A DNA stretch of 64,000 nucleotides from positions 124,001-188,000 of the forward strand of contig JAENYD010000002.1 in assembly GCA_016842005.1 (NCBI GenBank). Reading direction: 5' to 3'. The DNA is from Clostridium thermobutyricum. GTDB taxonomy: Bacteria > Bacillota > Clostridia > Ch29. Every line of letters begins with the position of its first letter. Positions within the stretch are counted from its first letter, which is position 1. Shown one piece after another: positions 1 through 7,650 of the stretch. The notes under the pieces are model-generated. The model worked only from the letters and a program-made list of their open reading frames with translations. It was not told where the DNA came from and did no database searches. The translations under genes were made by a program, and so were the position numbers.

Positions 1-504
1 TTAACCTTAAATACTTTCTTATACAATACACCGCAGAAATTTGTGGCAGCGTTTAGAGATTCCATGAAGCCCGCCACCCAAGTCATGATGCAGTTCCCCT
101 TCTACGGAGGGATTATGGGTATGATGTCAGGTTCCGGGTTAACACTTATCCTGGCAGACGCACTGGTCCAAGTCGCCACAGTAAAAACTCTGCCATTCTT
201 TGCATATTTGTCATCATCCATTATTAACCTGTTTGTGCCTTCCCAAGGGGGACAGTGGATTGTCCAAGGACCTATCCTGGTTAAGGCAGCACAAGCAATG
301 AATGCCGATTTGCCGTTGATAATCAATGCATTTGTTTATGGCGATGAAGCAACCAACCTGATTCAACCGCTGTATGTCATACCTGCGCTTTCATTAGTAG
401 GCATGAAGCTTAAACATGTATGGGGGTTTATGGCATTCATCTGGTTTGCATGGTTTATTGTTACTTCAATAGGGCTTCTGACACTTCCGGCAATTTTAAT
501 GTAA
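1..504 (+). CDS. Short-chain fatty acid transporter, AtoE family (C-terminal part)
   Basis: The frame is open from base 1, so the gene starts outside the window; about 167 C-terminal residues are present. The protein is strongly hydrophobic with several membrane segments. The stretch with FPFYGGIMGMM and the later PSQGGQW motif match the C-terminal half of the AtoE/short-chain fatty acid transporter family (PF02667). Members take up short fatty acids such as acetoacetate or butyrate across the cytoplasmic membrane. The gene ends at TAA and is followed at 703-738 by a hairpin with a T-run. Upstream partners cannot be seen. Family assignment is good; the substrate is inferred from the family only. 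Confidence 0.8.
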   Translation, partial: LTLNTFLYNTPQKFVAAFRDSMKPATQVMMQFPFYGGIMGMMSGSGLTLILADALVQVATVKTLPFFAYLSSSIINLFVPSQGGQWIVQGPILVKAAQAMNADLPLIINAFVYGDEATNLIQPLYVIPALSLVGMKLKHVWGFMAFIWFAWFIVTSIGLLTLPAILM

Positions 505-702
505 ATATTGCTAATAGCATAAGTAATCCTGCCGGTCAAGCGTACTTTCAGCATACGGGCTGCGGAGGCAAAAAAACCATAGATATCCATACAAATACGT
601 CAAATATTTTGTACGCTGCCAATGCGCTCTACAAGCCGTACGATATTCATGCAGCAATCATAGAAGGCAGGCAGTTTCCTATATCTTTGATGCACAGCAG
701 AA

Positions 703-738
703 AGCCGCCCTGTTTCATCAGACAGGGCGGCTTTTATC
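703..738. terminator. Bidirectional rho-independent terminator
   Basis: AGCCGCCCTG (703-712) pairs with CAGGGCGGCT (723-732) over a 10-nt loop. T-rich sequence follows on the plus strand, and AAA at 701-703 gives a short U-run on the minus strand. It lies between two convergent genes, the fatty acid transporter and the nitroreductase. Confidence 0.85.
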
Positions 739-755
739 TTTTTTGTCGCAGAGGA

Positions 756-1259
756 CTATCGTTGGAATTGTTCCCTGTGCAGCACTTCATCCAGGCTGCG
801 CTTACTTTTCACAGGATTCTCCGCCGGGTATCCCAGTGAGATGAGGGATACCAGGGTATATTCCTGCGGGACCGAAAGCAGCCGGGCTATGTCTTCCCCG
901 TATTCCTTGCCATGGCCTGCCACCCAGCAGGAACCTATACCGTGGGCCTTGGCAGCCACCATTATATTCTGGGTTGCCGCAGAACAGTCTTCCAGGAAAT
1001 ATTTTTCACCTTTTTTGCCGAATACCGCCACGCAGGCCGGGGCATCAGCTATAAACCTGCCATAGGTGGCCTTTTGGGCAATATCCCTGCGCTTTTGTCT
1101 GTCGGTAACCAGTACGAAGGCCCAGGGCTGCTTGTTGTTGGCGGTAGCAGCCATCATGCCGCATTTTATAATATCCTCAAGAATTTCGCCGGGCACCTGC
1201 TTATCCAGGTATTTTCTCACGCTTCTTCTTTCTTTCAGTGCCTGTATTGCATCCATCAT
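756..1259 (-). CDS. Nitroreductase family protein
   Basis: This 167-residue protein has the N-terminal RRSVRKY motif, the ATANNKQPW segment and the later GIGSCWVAG segment of FMN-dependent nitroreductases (PF00881). Such enzymes use NAD(P)H to reduce nitro groups, quinones or flavins in the cytosol. It is the last gene of a minus-strand run that starts at the B12 riboswitch (btuF, btuC, btuD), 168 bp after btuD. BluB, the lower-ligand synthase of B12, is a related nitroreductase, but this protein is shorter and I see nothing BluB-specific, so a B12 role is only suggested by context. GGAG lies 5 nt before the first ATG and 8 nt before a second ATG; either could be the start. Confidence 0.85.
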   Translation of the reverse strand: MMDAIQALKERRSVRKYLDKQVPGEILEDIIKCGMMAATANNKQPWAFVLVTDRQKRRDIAQKATYGRFIADAPACVAVFGKKGEKYFLEDCSAATQNIMVAAKAHGIGSCWVAGHGKEYGEDIARLLSVPQEYTLVSLISLGYPAENPVKSKRSLDEVLHREQFQR

Positions 1260-1427
1260 GATCGCTCCCTTCCGTTATTTTCCCAGGGACAAGGGGATGA
1301 TTCTTCTGTCCCTTTTCTGCTTTCTCCCGGTTTAACCACCCGTGGAGAAGGTCCACACTGGTAGCAGTTCCATTTTATTGTTTCCCTGTTGATATGATTT
1401 AAAACATGCAGGTTACCACCGCGGCAA

Positions 1428-2216
1428 TCACAGGACAACCGTCTGCTGCCGGGAGATGGCAGGGAGAATGACATTATAAGGCTGCAGTATATCCACGTCT
1501 ATGTCAAAGACGTTCCTGATATTTTTTGCTGTCAGTGCCCTGCGGGGAGAACCGGATGACACTACCCTGCCCTCCTTCATCAGGACAACACTGTCGCAGT
1601 AACGGGCTGCCAGGTTTATATCGTGCAATACTACCAGGGCGGTAATGTTCATGGTATGACACAGAGTGCCTATCAGATTGATGATGCTGATCTGGTGCTT
1701 GATATCCAGGTGGGATACCGGTTCATCCATCAGCAGAATAACAGGTTTTTGGGCAAGAGCCCGGGCAATGAATACCCTCTGTCTTTCACCGCCGCTCAGC
1801 TGGTTTGCTATCCTGTTTTTCAGGTCCCATGTCCGGGTGAGTTCCATGGCTTCCCTGACCGCTTCGCGGTCTTCCCGGCTCTCACGCTGGAAGCGTTTCA
1901 GATAAGGCATTCTGCCCATCATTACTACATCGTAGGCTGTAAAGCTGAATTCGGTGATGGACTCCTGGGGTACATAGCCTATTAGTTTTGCCTTTTCTTT
2001 TGTGTTAAGGCTTTTCACGGCTCTGCCCAGGATACTTACCTCCCCCTTCTGGGGTTTCAGGTATCCCGAGATGTTTCTCAACAGAGTGGTTTTGCCACAG
2101 CCGTTGGGACCCAGTATTCCGGTGAACTGACCTTTGCCGGCAGTCAGGTCGACGCCCTTCAGTATTGTATTGTCTTCATACCTGAAATGGAGATTTTGAA
2201 CCCATACAGCTGTCAT
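1428..2216 (-). CDS. btuD: Cobalamin/iron-siderophore type ABC transporter ATP-binding protein
   Basis: This 262-residue ABC ATPase has Walker A GPNGCGKT at residues 36-43, the signature LSGGERQ and Walker B VILLMDEP followed by SHLD. It is typical of the FepC/BtuD class that powers FecCD-type importers. It would sit on the inner face of the membrane and drive uptake through the permease encoded just upstream. Because the transcript begins with a cobalamin riboswitch, vitamin B12 or another corrinoid is the likely substrate. The start is the ATG after AAGGGATG. A 186-bp gap containing a stem-loop at 2360-2391 separates it from the permease gene. Confidence 0.88.
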   Translation of the reverse strand: MTAVWVQNLHFRYEDNTILKGVDLTAGKGQFTGILGPNGCGKTTLLRNISGYLKPQKGEVSILGRAVKSLNTKEKAKLIGYVPQESITEFSFTAYDVVMMGRMPYLKRFQRESREDREAVREAMELTRTWDLKNRIANQLSGGERQRVFIARALAQKPVILLMDEPVSHLDIKHQISIINLIGTLCHTMNITALVVLHDINLAARYCDSVVLMKEGRVVSSGSPRRALTAKNIRNVFDIDVDILQPYNVILPAISRQQTVVL

Positions 2217-2359
2217 TTCATATCATCCCTTCTACCATGGCGTAACCGCCGGTAGTTCTTTACAGGCCGGGCTATGCTAACAGACTGGCAAGTTTCATTC
2301 CGGGTTTCCTGTTTCAGCCGGGGGGTAACAGACGCTAACACTCCCATTGGTCTGACTAG

Positions 2360-2391
2360 CATTCAGACGGAGTAAAAATGCCATCTGAATG
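2360..2391 (-). other. Intercistronic stem-loop
   Basis: An 11-bp stem (CATTCAGACGG against CCATCTGAATG, one G-T pair) closes a 10-nt loop between the btuC and btuD genes. No T-run follows on the minus strand, so it is more likely an mRNA-processing or stability element than a terminator. The rest of this 186-bp gap shows nothing else. Confidence 0.5.
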
Positions 2392-2402
2392 AAGTTTCAC
2401 TA

Positions 2403-3386
2403 TTATGTTAAGGATTTGTTGGTTCTCAGTATATACAGAAAAAACGGGCCTCCAAAGGCAGCGGTAATTATTCCTATGGGGATCTCCACCGGTTGTACCA
2501 CTGTCCTGGAAAGGGTATCGGCAAATACCAGGAAGATTGCCCCGAAGACTGCGCTGAAGGGTACCAGGACCCTGTTGTCGGGTCCTACCAGCAGTCTGGT
2601 GATGTGGGGGATTATCAGTCCCACAAATCCGATGATACCGCTGACAGAAACAGCAGTAGCCGTAACCAGTGAGCCGCACACCAGGATAATATTTTTGACC
2701 CTTTCTATATCAATACCCAGGTGTTCTGCTGTTTCTTCCCCCATTACAATTGCGTTCATTTCCCGGGAAAATATGTACATGACAGAAACGCCTGCCAGGA
2801 TAACAGGCAGCGACACTGCAACCTGCTTCCAGGATACCAGCTCCAATCCTCCCATCATCCAGAAGACGATATTGGAGAGCTCGTGGTTGTTAAAGAACAT
2901 CATCAGAGATATTACAGCCGACAAAAAAGCACTGACTGCCACCCCGGTAAGGAGCATTGTGGTCATCGGGATGCGGGAGCCTTTCTTTGCCAGGGCTATT
3001 ACAAGGTATATGGTTACCAGGCCGGTTGCAAATGCAAAGGCTTCGGTTCCCAGCAGGCCCATCCCCAGTACCATGGCAACGGTTGCTCCCAGGGCTGCTC
3101 CATTTGAAATTCCCAGTATATAGGGATCTGCCATGGGGTTATGCAGCAGTCCCTGAAAAAAAACGCCACTCACAGACAGTCCCAGACCTACTGCTGCAGC
3201 CTCAATAATTCGAGGAAGCCGGAGACCTAGCAGTATGGTGGTGTATGTTGGGTCACCATTTCCGGATAAAACCGCAATTACGTCCCCCGGAGGAATTGTG
3301 ACAGCTCCGACGACAGCCGAGATACCGATTATAAGAATAAGTATGATTATGGATACTATGCAGCCTGACAGATGTTTCTTTTTCAA
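2403..3386 (-). CDS. btuC: Cobalamin/iron-siderophore type ABC transporter permease
   Basis: About 327 residues with roughly ten hydrophobic segments form a FecCD-family permease (PF01032). Visible family hallmarks are VTIPPGDVIAVL near the N-terminus, LRLPRIIEAAAVGLGLSVSG, and the LVGPDNR region near the C-terminus. It forms the membrane channel of the importer with the adjacent ATPase and binding protein. I chose the TTG at 3386, 6 nt after GGAGAG; an ATG at 3422 with a weaker site would add 12 residues and begin 2 nt after the btuF stop. Corrinoid specificity is inferred from the riboswitch at 4474-4625; sequence alone cannot exclude a siderophore or heme. Confidence 0.88.
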   Translation of the reverse strand: MKKKHLSGCIVSIIILILIIGISAVVGAVTIPPGDVIAVLSGNGDPTYTTILLGLRLPRIIEAAAVGLGLSVSGVFFQGLLHNPMADPYILGISNGAALGATVAMVLGMGLLGTEAFAFATGLVTIYLVIALAKKGSRIPMTTMLLTGVAVSAFLSAVISLMMFFNNHELSNIVFWMMGGLELVSWKQVAVSLPVILAGVSVMYIFSREMNAIVMGEETAEHLGIDIERVKNIILVCGSLVTATAVSVSGIIGFVGLIIPHITRLLVGPDNRVLVPFSAVFGAIFLVFADTLSRTVVQPVEIPIGIITAAFGGPFFLYILRTNKSLT

Positions 3387-3424
3387 TTTTATCTCTCCAT
3401 TGAAGGGGGAAGCAACACTCATAA

Positions 3425-4345
3425 CTAGAAGACTTCCGGATGAAGGAACCTTGCTATTTCTTCCAGGCCCTGTACTATCCTGTAAGATGCTCTGGATATT
3501 ATGTTATCGTCACTTACTACAAAGACCCTGCCGTTCTTTACGGCAGCCGTATCTTTGTACCCCGGCATATTGAACAAATTTTTTACATTCCCTGCATGGG
3601 GAGAGGTTATTATTACATCGGGATTTTTTTCTACCATCTTTTCCACGCTGTACTGTATCCAGCCTTCTGCTTCATCCACTATATTCTCGCCTCCGGCTAT
3701 GGATAACAATTCATCTATAAAAGTTCCCCTGCCGGTGGTCCAGTTTCCGTTTGAATATACCAGGTAGAACACCTTTATCCTGGGCTGTTCTGATACCAGG
3801 TCTTCTATCCAGGCCATCTTTGCTTCTATTTCTTTGATTAGCTCTTCACTTTCCGGCTGGGTACCTGTGACAGTGGAAATAAGTGAAATGGACTGAGGGA
3901 TCTGTTCCAGTTCCTCTGCTTCAAGCATAATAACAGGTATACCGAGGTTTTGCAGTGCATCCATGCTGGCCTGACCTGACAGGGTGGACGCAAATACTAT
4001 ATCCGGCTTCTGCTCTACTATGGCTTCTATATTCGGCCCCTTAAATCCTCCAACTTTGGGTGCGGTTTCGACTTCCGGCGGAAAATCGTCGTATTCGGTA
4101 ACTCCCACAATCCTGTCTCCAACGCCCAAAGCGAACAGAATTTCGGTAGTGGCCGGGGATAAGGAGACTATTCTCTGCGGGGGTTTCTCCAGCACGACTT
4201 CCCTTCCAAGGAAGTCCACAATGGTCATGGGGTATCCTGACGGTATAGTATCATCCTGTTCCGCGTTTTTGTCCTGTGAGCATGCAGCAGCAGTAAAAAT
4301 AAGTACAAGCATAATAAGGGTGATGCAAAGTTTTCTTGATTTCAA
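3425..4345 (-). CDS. btuF: ABC transporter substrate-binding lipoprotein, likely cobalamin
   Basis: The 306-residue product has a lipoprotein signal (hydrophobic stretch, then TAAAC with Cys22) and a Peripla_BP_2 fold (PF01497): PPQRIVSLSPATTEILFALG near residues 55-75, EAIVEQKPDIV, and GNWTTGRGTFI. It would be anchored outside the membrane and hand substrate to BtuC. The TTG start is supported by GGGAGG 7-8 nt upstream; an open frame reaches further upstream to 4471 but lacks a site and runs through the riboswitch terminator. It is the first gene after the B12 riboswitch, which makes the whole operon likely repressed by adenosylcobalamin. Confidence 0.88.
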   Translation of the reverse strand: MKSRKLCITLIMLVLIFTAAACSQDKNAEQDDTIPSGYPMTIVDFLGREVVLEKPPQRIVSLSPATTEILFALGVGDRIVGVTEYDDFPPEVETAPKVGGFKGPNIEAIVEQKPDIVFASTLSGQASMDALQNLGIPVIMLEAEELEQIPQSISLISTVTGTQPESEELIKEIEAKMAWIEDLVSEQPRIKVFYLVYSNGNWTTGRGTFIDELLSIAGGENIVDEAEGWIQYSVEKMVEKNPDVIITSPHAGNVKNLFNMPGYKDTAAVKNGRVFVVSDDNIISRASYRIVQGLEEIARFLHPEVF

Positions 4346-4389
4346 AATTGTTTCCCTCCCAAGTACGCCATTTTCCTTTTGAAGCCGTA

Positions 4390-4428
4390 AAGAAATTATT
4401 AAAACCTGCCTTTCATCAGGCAGGTTTC
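4390..4428 (-). terminator. Expression-platform terminator of the B12 riboswitch
   Basis: On the minus strand AAACCTGCC (4427-4419) and GGCAGGTTT (4410-4402) form a 9-bp stem, followed by a T-rich tail. It lies between the aptamer and btuF. The 3' arm is also complementary to the identical AAACCTGCC within the aptamer's B12 box (4482-4490), so aptamer and terminator can compete. Confidence 0.8.
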
Positions 4429-4473
4429 TGGCGATGCAGCACACCGCACCTTCCCTCCGAAGGCCAAGCATTG

Positions 4474-4625
4474 AGCCTTAAGGCAGGTTTCCTGGCTTGC
4501 GATTCATCCTTCACCCGGCCTTCCCGTTTCCAGTGGCTATTCGGGCCTGTCATCGCTTACAGTAGCGGGGGCTGCAACGGATTCTCACCGTTTTCCCTAT
4601 TATCCCGTAAAGGGTCCATAAGGCT
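4474..4625 (-). promoter_or_regulatory. Cobalamin riboswitch (AdoCbl aptamer)
   Basis: Reading the minus strand, the conserved blocks occur in order: TAATAGGGAA, CGGTGAGAATCCG, GCAGCCCCCGCTACTGTAA, GCCACTG, GGGAAGG, GGATGAATCG and the B12 box AAGCCAGGAAACCTGCC. The closing helix P1 is AGCCTTA (4625-4619) with TAAGGCT (4480-4474). This is the known cobalamin riboswitch class (Rfam RF00174). It stands in front of btuFCD and should shut off transport when AdoCbl is plentiful. Confidence 0.95.
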
Positions 4626-4642
4626 GTGATATTTGGTTTTCG

Positions 4643-4677
4643 ATTGTATTGTACCACTTGGGAATGACGGGGGTCAA
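4643..4677 (-). promoter_or_regulatory. SigA-type promoter of the B12 operon
   Basis: TTGACC (4677-4672), an 18-nt spacer and TACAAT (4653-4648); a second overlapping TACAAT lies at 4648-4643. It is about 20 nt upstream of the riboswitch P1 helix on the minus strand. Confidence 0.7.
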
Positions 4678-4799
4678 GCAAAATGATTTTCCCGATCTTA
4701 GAAAACAAAAAGAGCGCCACCAAGCACTCCCATCATTTTATCTCTTTTGCATCAGTTCATTAAGATAGTTTCAAGATAATTTCGGTTTTACTCCTGTAG

Positions 4800-5261
4800 T
4801 CACTTAATTCGCTTAATAATAAATTCCTCGTGTTTAAGCACTTCTGATTGTATGCGGTTCAATTTTTCTGTGTTATGCTTATAACCATCGAACAGAGCAT
4901 CAAGCTTTTTGCCGTGGTCTTGTTCAATATTGAGTACGGTTTTCTCCACTCTATCCAGTCTCTGGTTTACCTCTTCAAATCTTTGGTCTATCATTTCAAA
5001 TCTTTGGTCTATCATTTCAAATCTTTGGTCTATCATTTCAAATCTTTGGTCTATCATTTCAAATTTTTGGTCTATCATTTCAAATCTTTGGTCTATCATT
5101 TCAAATCTTTGGTCTATTTTTTCAAATCTTTGATCTATTTTTTCAAATCTTTGATCTACCTTTTCAAATCTTTGATTTATACTCTTAAATCCGTCTTTCA
5201 TTTCAGAATATATCTGTCCTATTAGTTGAAGTAATTTATCTTCGTTATTCACATCCATCAT
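4800..5261 (-). CDS. Heptad-repeat coiled-coil protein
   Basis: The 153-residue protein is nearly all predicted coiled coil. After a 28-residue head, eleven consecutive heptads of the form DQRFEMI follow (about residues 29-105), with F and I/V at the hydrophobic positions. The tail (about residues 106-153) continues as a less regular charged helix. No signal peptide, membrane segment or catalytic motif is visible. AAGG precedes an ATGATG; either ATG may start. It has no obvious operon partner. It resembles short repeat proteins of unknown function found in Clostridia; function is not recognised. The DNA repeat underneath also gives open frames on the other strand, which I regard as artefacts. 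Confidence 0.7.
   Translation of the reverse strand: MMDVNNEDKLLQLIGQIYSEMKDGFKSINQRFEKVDQRFEKIDQRFEKIDQRFEMIDQRFEMIDQKFEMIDQRFEMIDQRFEMIDQRFEMIDQRFEEVNQRLDRVEKTVLNIEQDHGKKLDALFDGYKHNTEKLNRIQSEVLKHEEFIIKRIK
4947..5177. repeat. 21-bp tandem repeat, about 11 units
   Basis: Eleven near-identical 21-bp units (core CAAATCTTTGGTCTATCATT on the plus strand) each code for one heptad of the coiled-coil protein. Central units are almost identical in DNA; the outer ones have diverged. Such arrays can change copy number without shifting frame. Confidence 0.9.
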
Positions 5262-5498
5262 CCTTTCCTTCTATAAATCATCGCTTGCAACTTCTTTATC
5301 TTCAGTATAGTACCCATGGTCAATTTTTGCAAGTTCTAAAGGGTATATTTTCTATTAGCATTTCATCATCTCTTTTTCAACGTTCCATTCGAATTATACT
5401 TGCTATCCAAGAACTCAATATATATACTCGGCCTTCTTTATATCCTCATGGGACAGACCAGAGGTGTCCAGGTTATGCTCTAAAATCTATAACATACG

Positions 5499-5551
5499 AA
5501 AAAGCTCTTTCATGGATTAGTATTAGACCTATACCGGGAAAGAGCTTTTTC
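5499..5551. terminator. Terminator after the SsuBC-type operon
   Basis: AAAAAGCTCTTTC (5499-5511) pairs with GAAAGAGCTTTTT (5538-5550) around a 26-nt loop, with T/A runs on both sides. It lies downstream of the minus-strand permease gene. The remainder of the 355-bp gap (5262-5616) shows nothing recognisable. Confidence 0.65.
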
Positions 5552-5616
5552 AGCATTAACATTTCTTTATGATGTGTTTTCATCATTTGTCTGCGAATAC
5601 TATGGCGATATCTTTC

Positions 5617-6450
5617 TTAGTTCCACTTAATCATCCTTTTCTCCAGCCAGGAGACAAACTGGTACATGAGAGCAGCCAGGATGGCAAGGATGATAACACT
5701 GGTCATAACCAGGTCCAGTTTGAATACCTGTCCTCCATATACTATAAGGTATCCCAGCCCTGCCTTGGACACCAGGAATTCTCCCACTATCACTCCGACC
5801 CATGCCAATCCCACATTTATTTTCATTGCCGAGACTATGGTGGATATGCTGGCAGGAAGCATCACTTTGCGTAGTATCTGCAGTCTGGTAGCTCCGAAGG
5901 TTTTGAGAAGCTTTATCTTGTCTTCGTCTACCTGCCTGAAACCGTTGTATACTCCAATGATGGTGACCACCAGGGATATAATCAGGGCCATTGTAATAAT
6001 AGCCGGCATGCCTGCGCCGATCCACACCAGGATAATGGGCCCGAGGGCTATCTTGGGCAGGCTGTTAAGGACAACCAGGTAGGGGTCCAGGACCCGGGCG
6101 AGGAAATCCGACCACCACAGCAGTATGGCAATACCGATACCCAGAAGGGTGCCCGAAACGAAACCGCCTATTGTTTCCAGAAGGGTGTAACCTATGTGTA
6201 TATACAGACTGCCGTTTTCATGGAGGCCTATAAGGGTTCTGAACATCCTGGAGGGCTGACTGGTTATGAAGGAATCAATAAACCCGTAATTTGCAGCCAG
6301 TTCCCACATTACAAAAAATAGAACAAGAATAGCCACCTGGGTAACTCTGACAAATATTTCATTTTTCCTTATATCCCGTAGGAATGCCAGGTGCTCTTCA
6401 GACACCTGTTTTTGCCGGTCATGTATTATTTTCTGGTTATACATGTACAT
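5617..6450 (-). CDS. ABC transporter permease, SsuC/TauC/ThiX type
   Basis: About 277 residues with six hydrophobic segments and the binding-protein-dependent permease motif (PF00528) in the region LKTFGATRLQILRKVMLPAS, the EAA loop that contacts the ATPase. The family imports sulfonates, taurine, nitrate, cyanate or thiamine precursors. AAGGAG precedes two in-frame ATGs (6450 and 6444), and the gene overlaps the end of the ATPase gene by about 14 bp, a sign of translational coupling. No binding protein is encoded in this operon; the nearest candidate of the right family is at 18769-19782. Substrate cannot be told from sequence. Confidence 0.85.
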   Translation of the reverse strand: MYMYNQKIIHDRQKQVSEEHLAFLRDIRKNEIFVRVTQVAILVLFFVMWELAANYGFIDSFITSQPSRMFRTLIGLHENGSLYIHIGYTLLETIGGFVSGTLLGIGIAILLWWSDFLARVLDPYLVVLNSLPKIALGPIILVWIGAGMPAIITMALIISLVVTIIGVYNGFRQVDEDKIKLLKTFGATRLQILRKVMLPASISTIVSAMKINVGLAWVGVIVGEFLVSKAGLGYLIVYGGQVFKLDLVMTSVIILAILAALMYQFVSWLEKRMIKWN

Positions 6451-7210
6451 CCAGCTCCTTCCATATCCTATTGAAGTAGATTCTGAATTCAGGAGCTTCA
6501 CGGCTCTTTAAAGGTGAACGTTCTTCACAGGAAAGTTCTATCCTGTGAATGTTTTTGATCATACCCGGTCTTTTTGTCATTACCACTACCCTGTCAGCCA
6601 TTGATATAGCTTCTGCTATATCATGGGTAACCATTAATGCGGTTTTACCTTCTTTTTTCAGGATTATACCGATTTCATCGGCTATGGCCAGTCTTGTCTG
6701 GTAGTCCAGGGCGGAAAATGGTTCATCCATAAGCAGTATTTCCGGTTGAACTGCAAGAGTTCTGATTAATGCCGCCCTCTGCCGCATGCCTCCTGAAAGC
6801 TGCCTGGGATAATGGTGCTTGAACTCCCCCAGCCCGTATGTGTCAAGCAGCCCCTGGGCAAAGGCCCTTGTCTTTCCATTTAATTTATTCTGGATTTCCA
6901 GTCCGATCATTACATTTTCCAGGATGGTCCTCCATTCGAACAGGTGGTCTCGCTGAAACATATACCCTATATCCTTGCTGGTACCTTCAACTTTTCTGCC
7001 ATTTATCAGGACCCTGCCGGTGGAAGGCTTTATAAGGCCGGAAATAATGGACAACAGGGTTGATTTGCCACAGCCACTGGGTCCCACAAGGACCACAATC
7101 TCTCCGCTGTGTATGTCGAAGGAGATATCCTGAAGGGCCTGCGTTTCACCTTCCAGAGAATGGTAGGTCATGCCAATATTATTAATCTCCACAGCTTTCG
7201 ATTTTTTCAT
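6437..7210 (-). CDS. ABC transporter ATP-binding protein, SsuB/TauB type
   Basis: The 257-residue ATPase contains Walker A GPSGCGKS, Q-loop (YMFQRD), signature LSGGMRQR, Walker B ILLMDEPFSALD and the switch histidine in VTHDIAEA. The combination is typical of nitrate/sulfonate/taurine importers. The ATG at 7210 follows GGAGG with suitable spacing; an upstream in-frame ATG at 7243 lacks a site. It is the first gene of a two-gene minus-strand operon with the permease. I see no riboswitch in its leader, so a TPP-controlled thiamine-precursor role is not supported. Confidence 0.87.
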   Translation of the reverse strand: MKKSKAVEINNIGMTYHSLEGETQALQDISFDIHSGEIVVLVGPSGCGKSTLLSIISGLIKPSTGRVLINGRKVEGTSKDIGYMFQRDHLFEWRTILENVMIGLEIQNKLNGKTRAFAQGLLDTYGLGEFKHHYPRQLSGGMRQRAALIRTLAVQPEILLMDEPFSALDYQTRLAIADEIGIILKKEGKTALMVTHDIAEAISMADRVVVMTKRPGMIKNIHRIELSCEERSPLKSREAPEFRIYFNRIWKELDVHV

Positions 7211-7650
7211 CTGTCCGCCTCCTCCGGGAGAATAGATACACATATTATTTTATTCAACGGTGAGACATATGGTGAGGATTTAATTGAAGTAAGGAGGGGG
7301 ATAAAATTCCAATTTTTTTTGCCTGTTTTTATAGTTTTAAGTTTTCTGCTTCTAATCATATTATATACGGGCAGTATTACAAACAATTATTAAATATACA
7401 CGCAGCGTCAGGTTATCTCCGCAGTGCCACCCATTAATTTTTCTTTGATGATATGAAGTTTTTTGATAAAATTAATATATCTGTAAATAGCTTTTTTCAT
7501 ATTCTTTTTTTATATAACTGAAGGGCATTATAAGAATATAACCATGCATCAGGATAAATACAGGGAACATTTTCTCCCTTCAGAACGTCCAATAATATGG
7601 CTGATTGTCGTATTAATAAATAAAATAGGAGATAAAGGGGTGTCGTAGAA
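7211..7650. other. Intergenic region between divergent genes
   Basis: 440 bp, AT-rich, between the ABC operon (minus) and the cell-wall hydrolase (plus). It must carry both promoters, but I could not pick convincing -35/-10 pairs. No RNA motif or gene was recognised. Confidence 0.4.

Noticed and set aside
420-839. Open frame overlapping the transporter end and running past the terminator
   Set aside because: It crosses a clear terminator, overlaps two better genes and has no start signal; the gap 505-702 has nothing I can identify.
756-1259. BluB (dimethylbenzimidazole synthase) for the nitroreductase in the B12 operon
   Set aside because: The protein is shorter than BluB and shows only general nitroreductase motifs; position in the operon alone is not enough.
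1256-1474. Minus-strand frame of 72 codons between nitroreductase and btuD
   Set aside because: It overlaps the end of btuD, has no ribosome-binding site and no protein-like pattern.
4848-5225. Open frame on the plus strand across the 21-bp repeat
   Set aside because: It arises because the repeat is a multiple of three and free of stops; composition is odd and there is no ribosome-binding site, while the minus strand gives a regular heptad protein.
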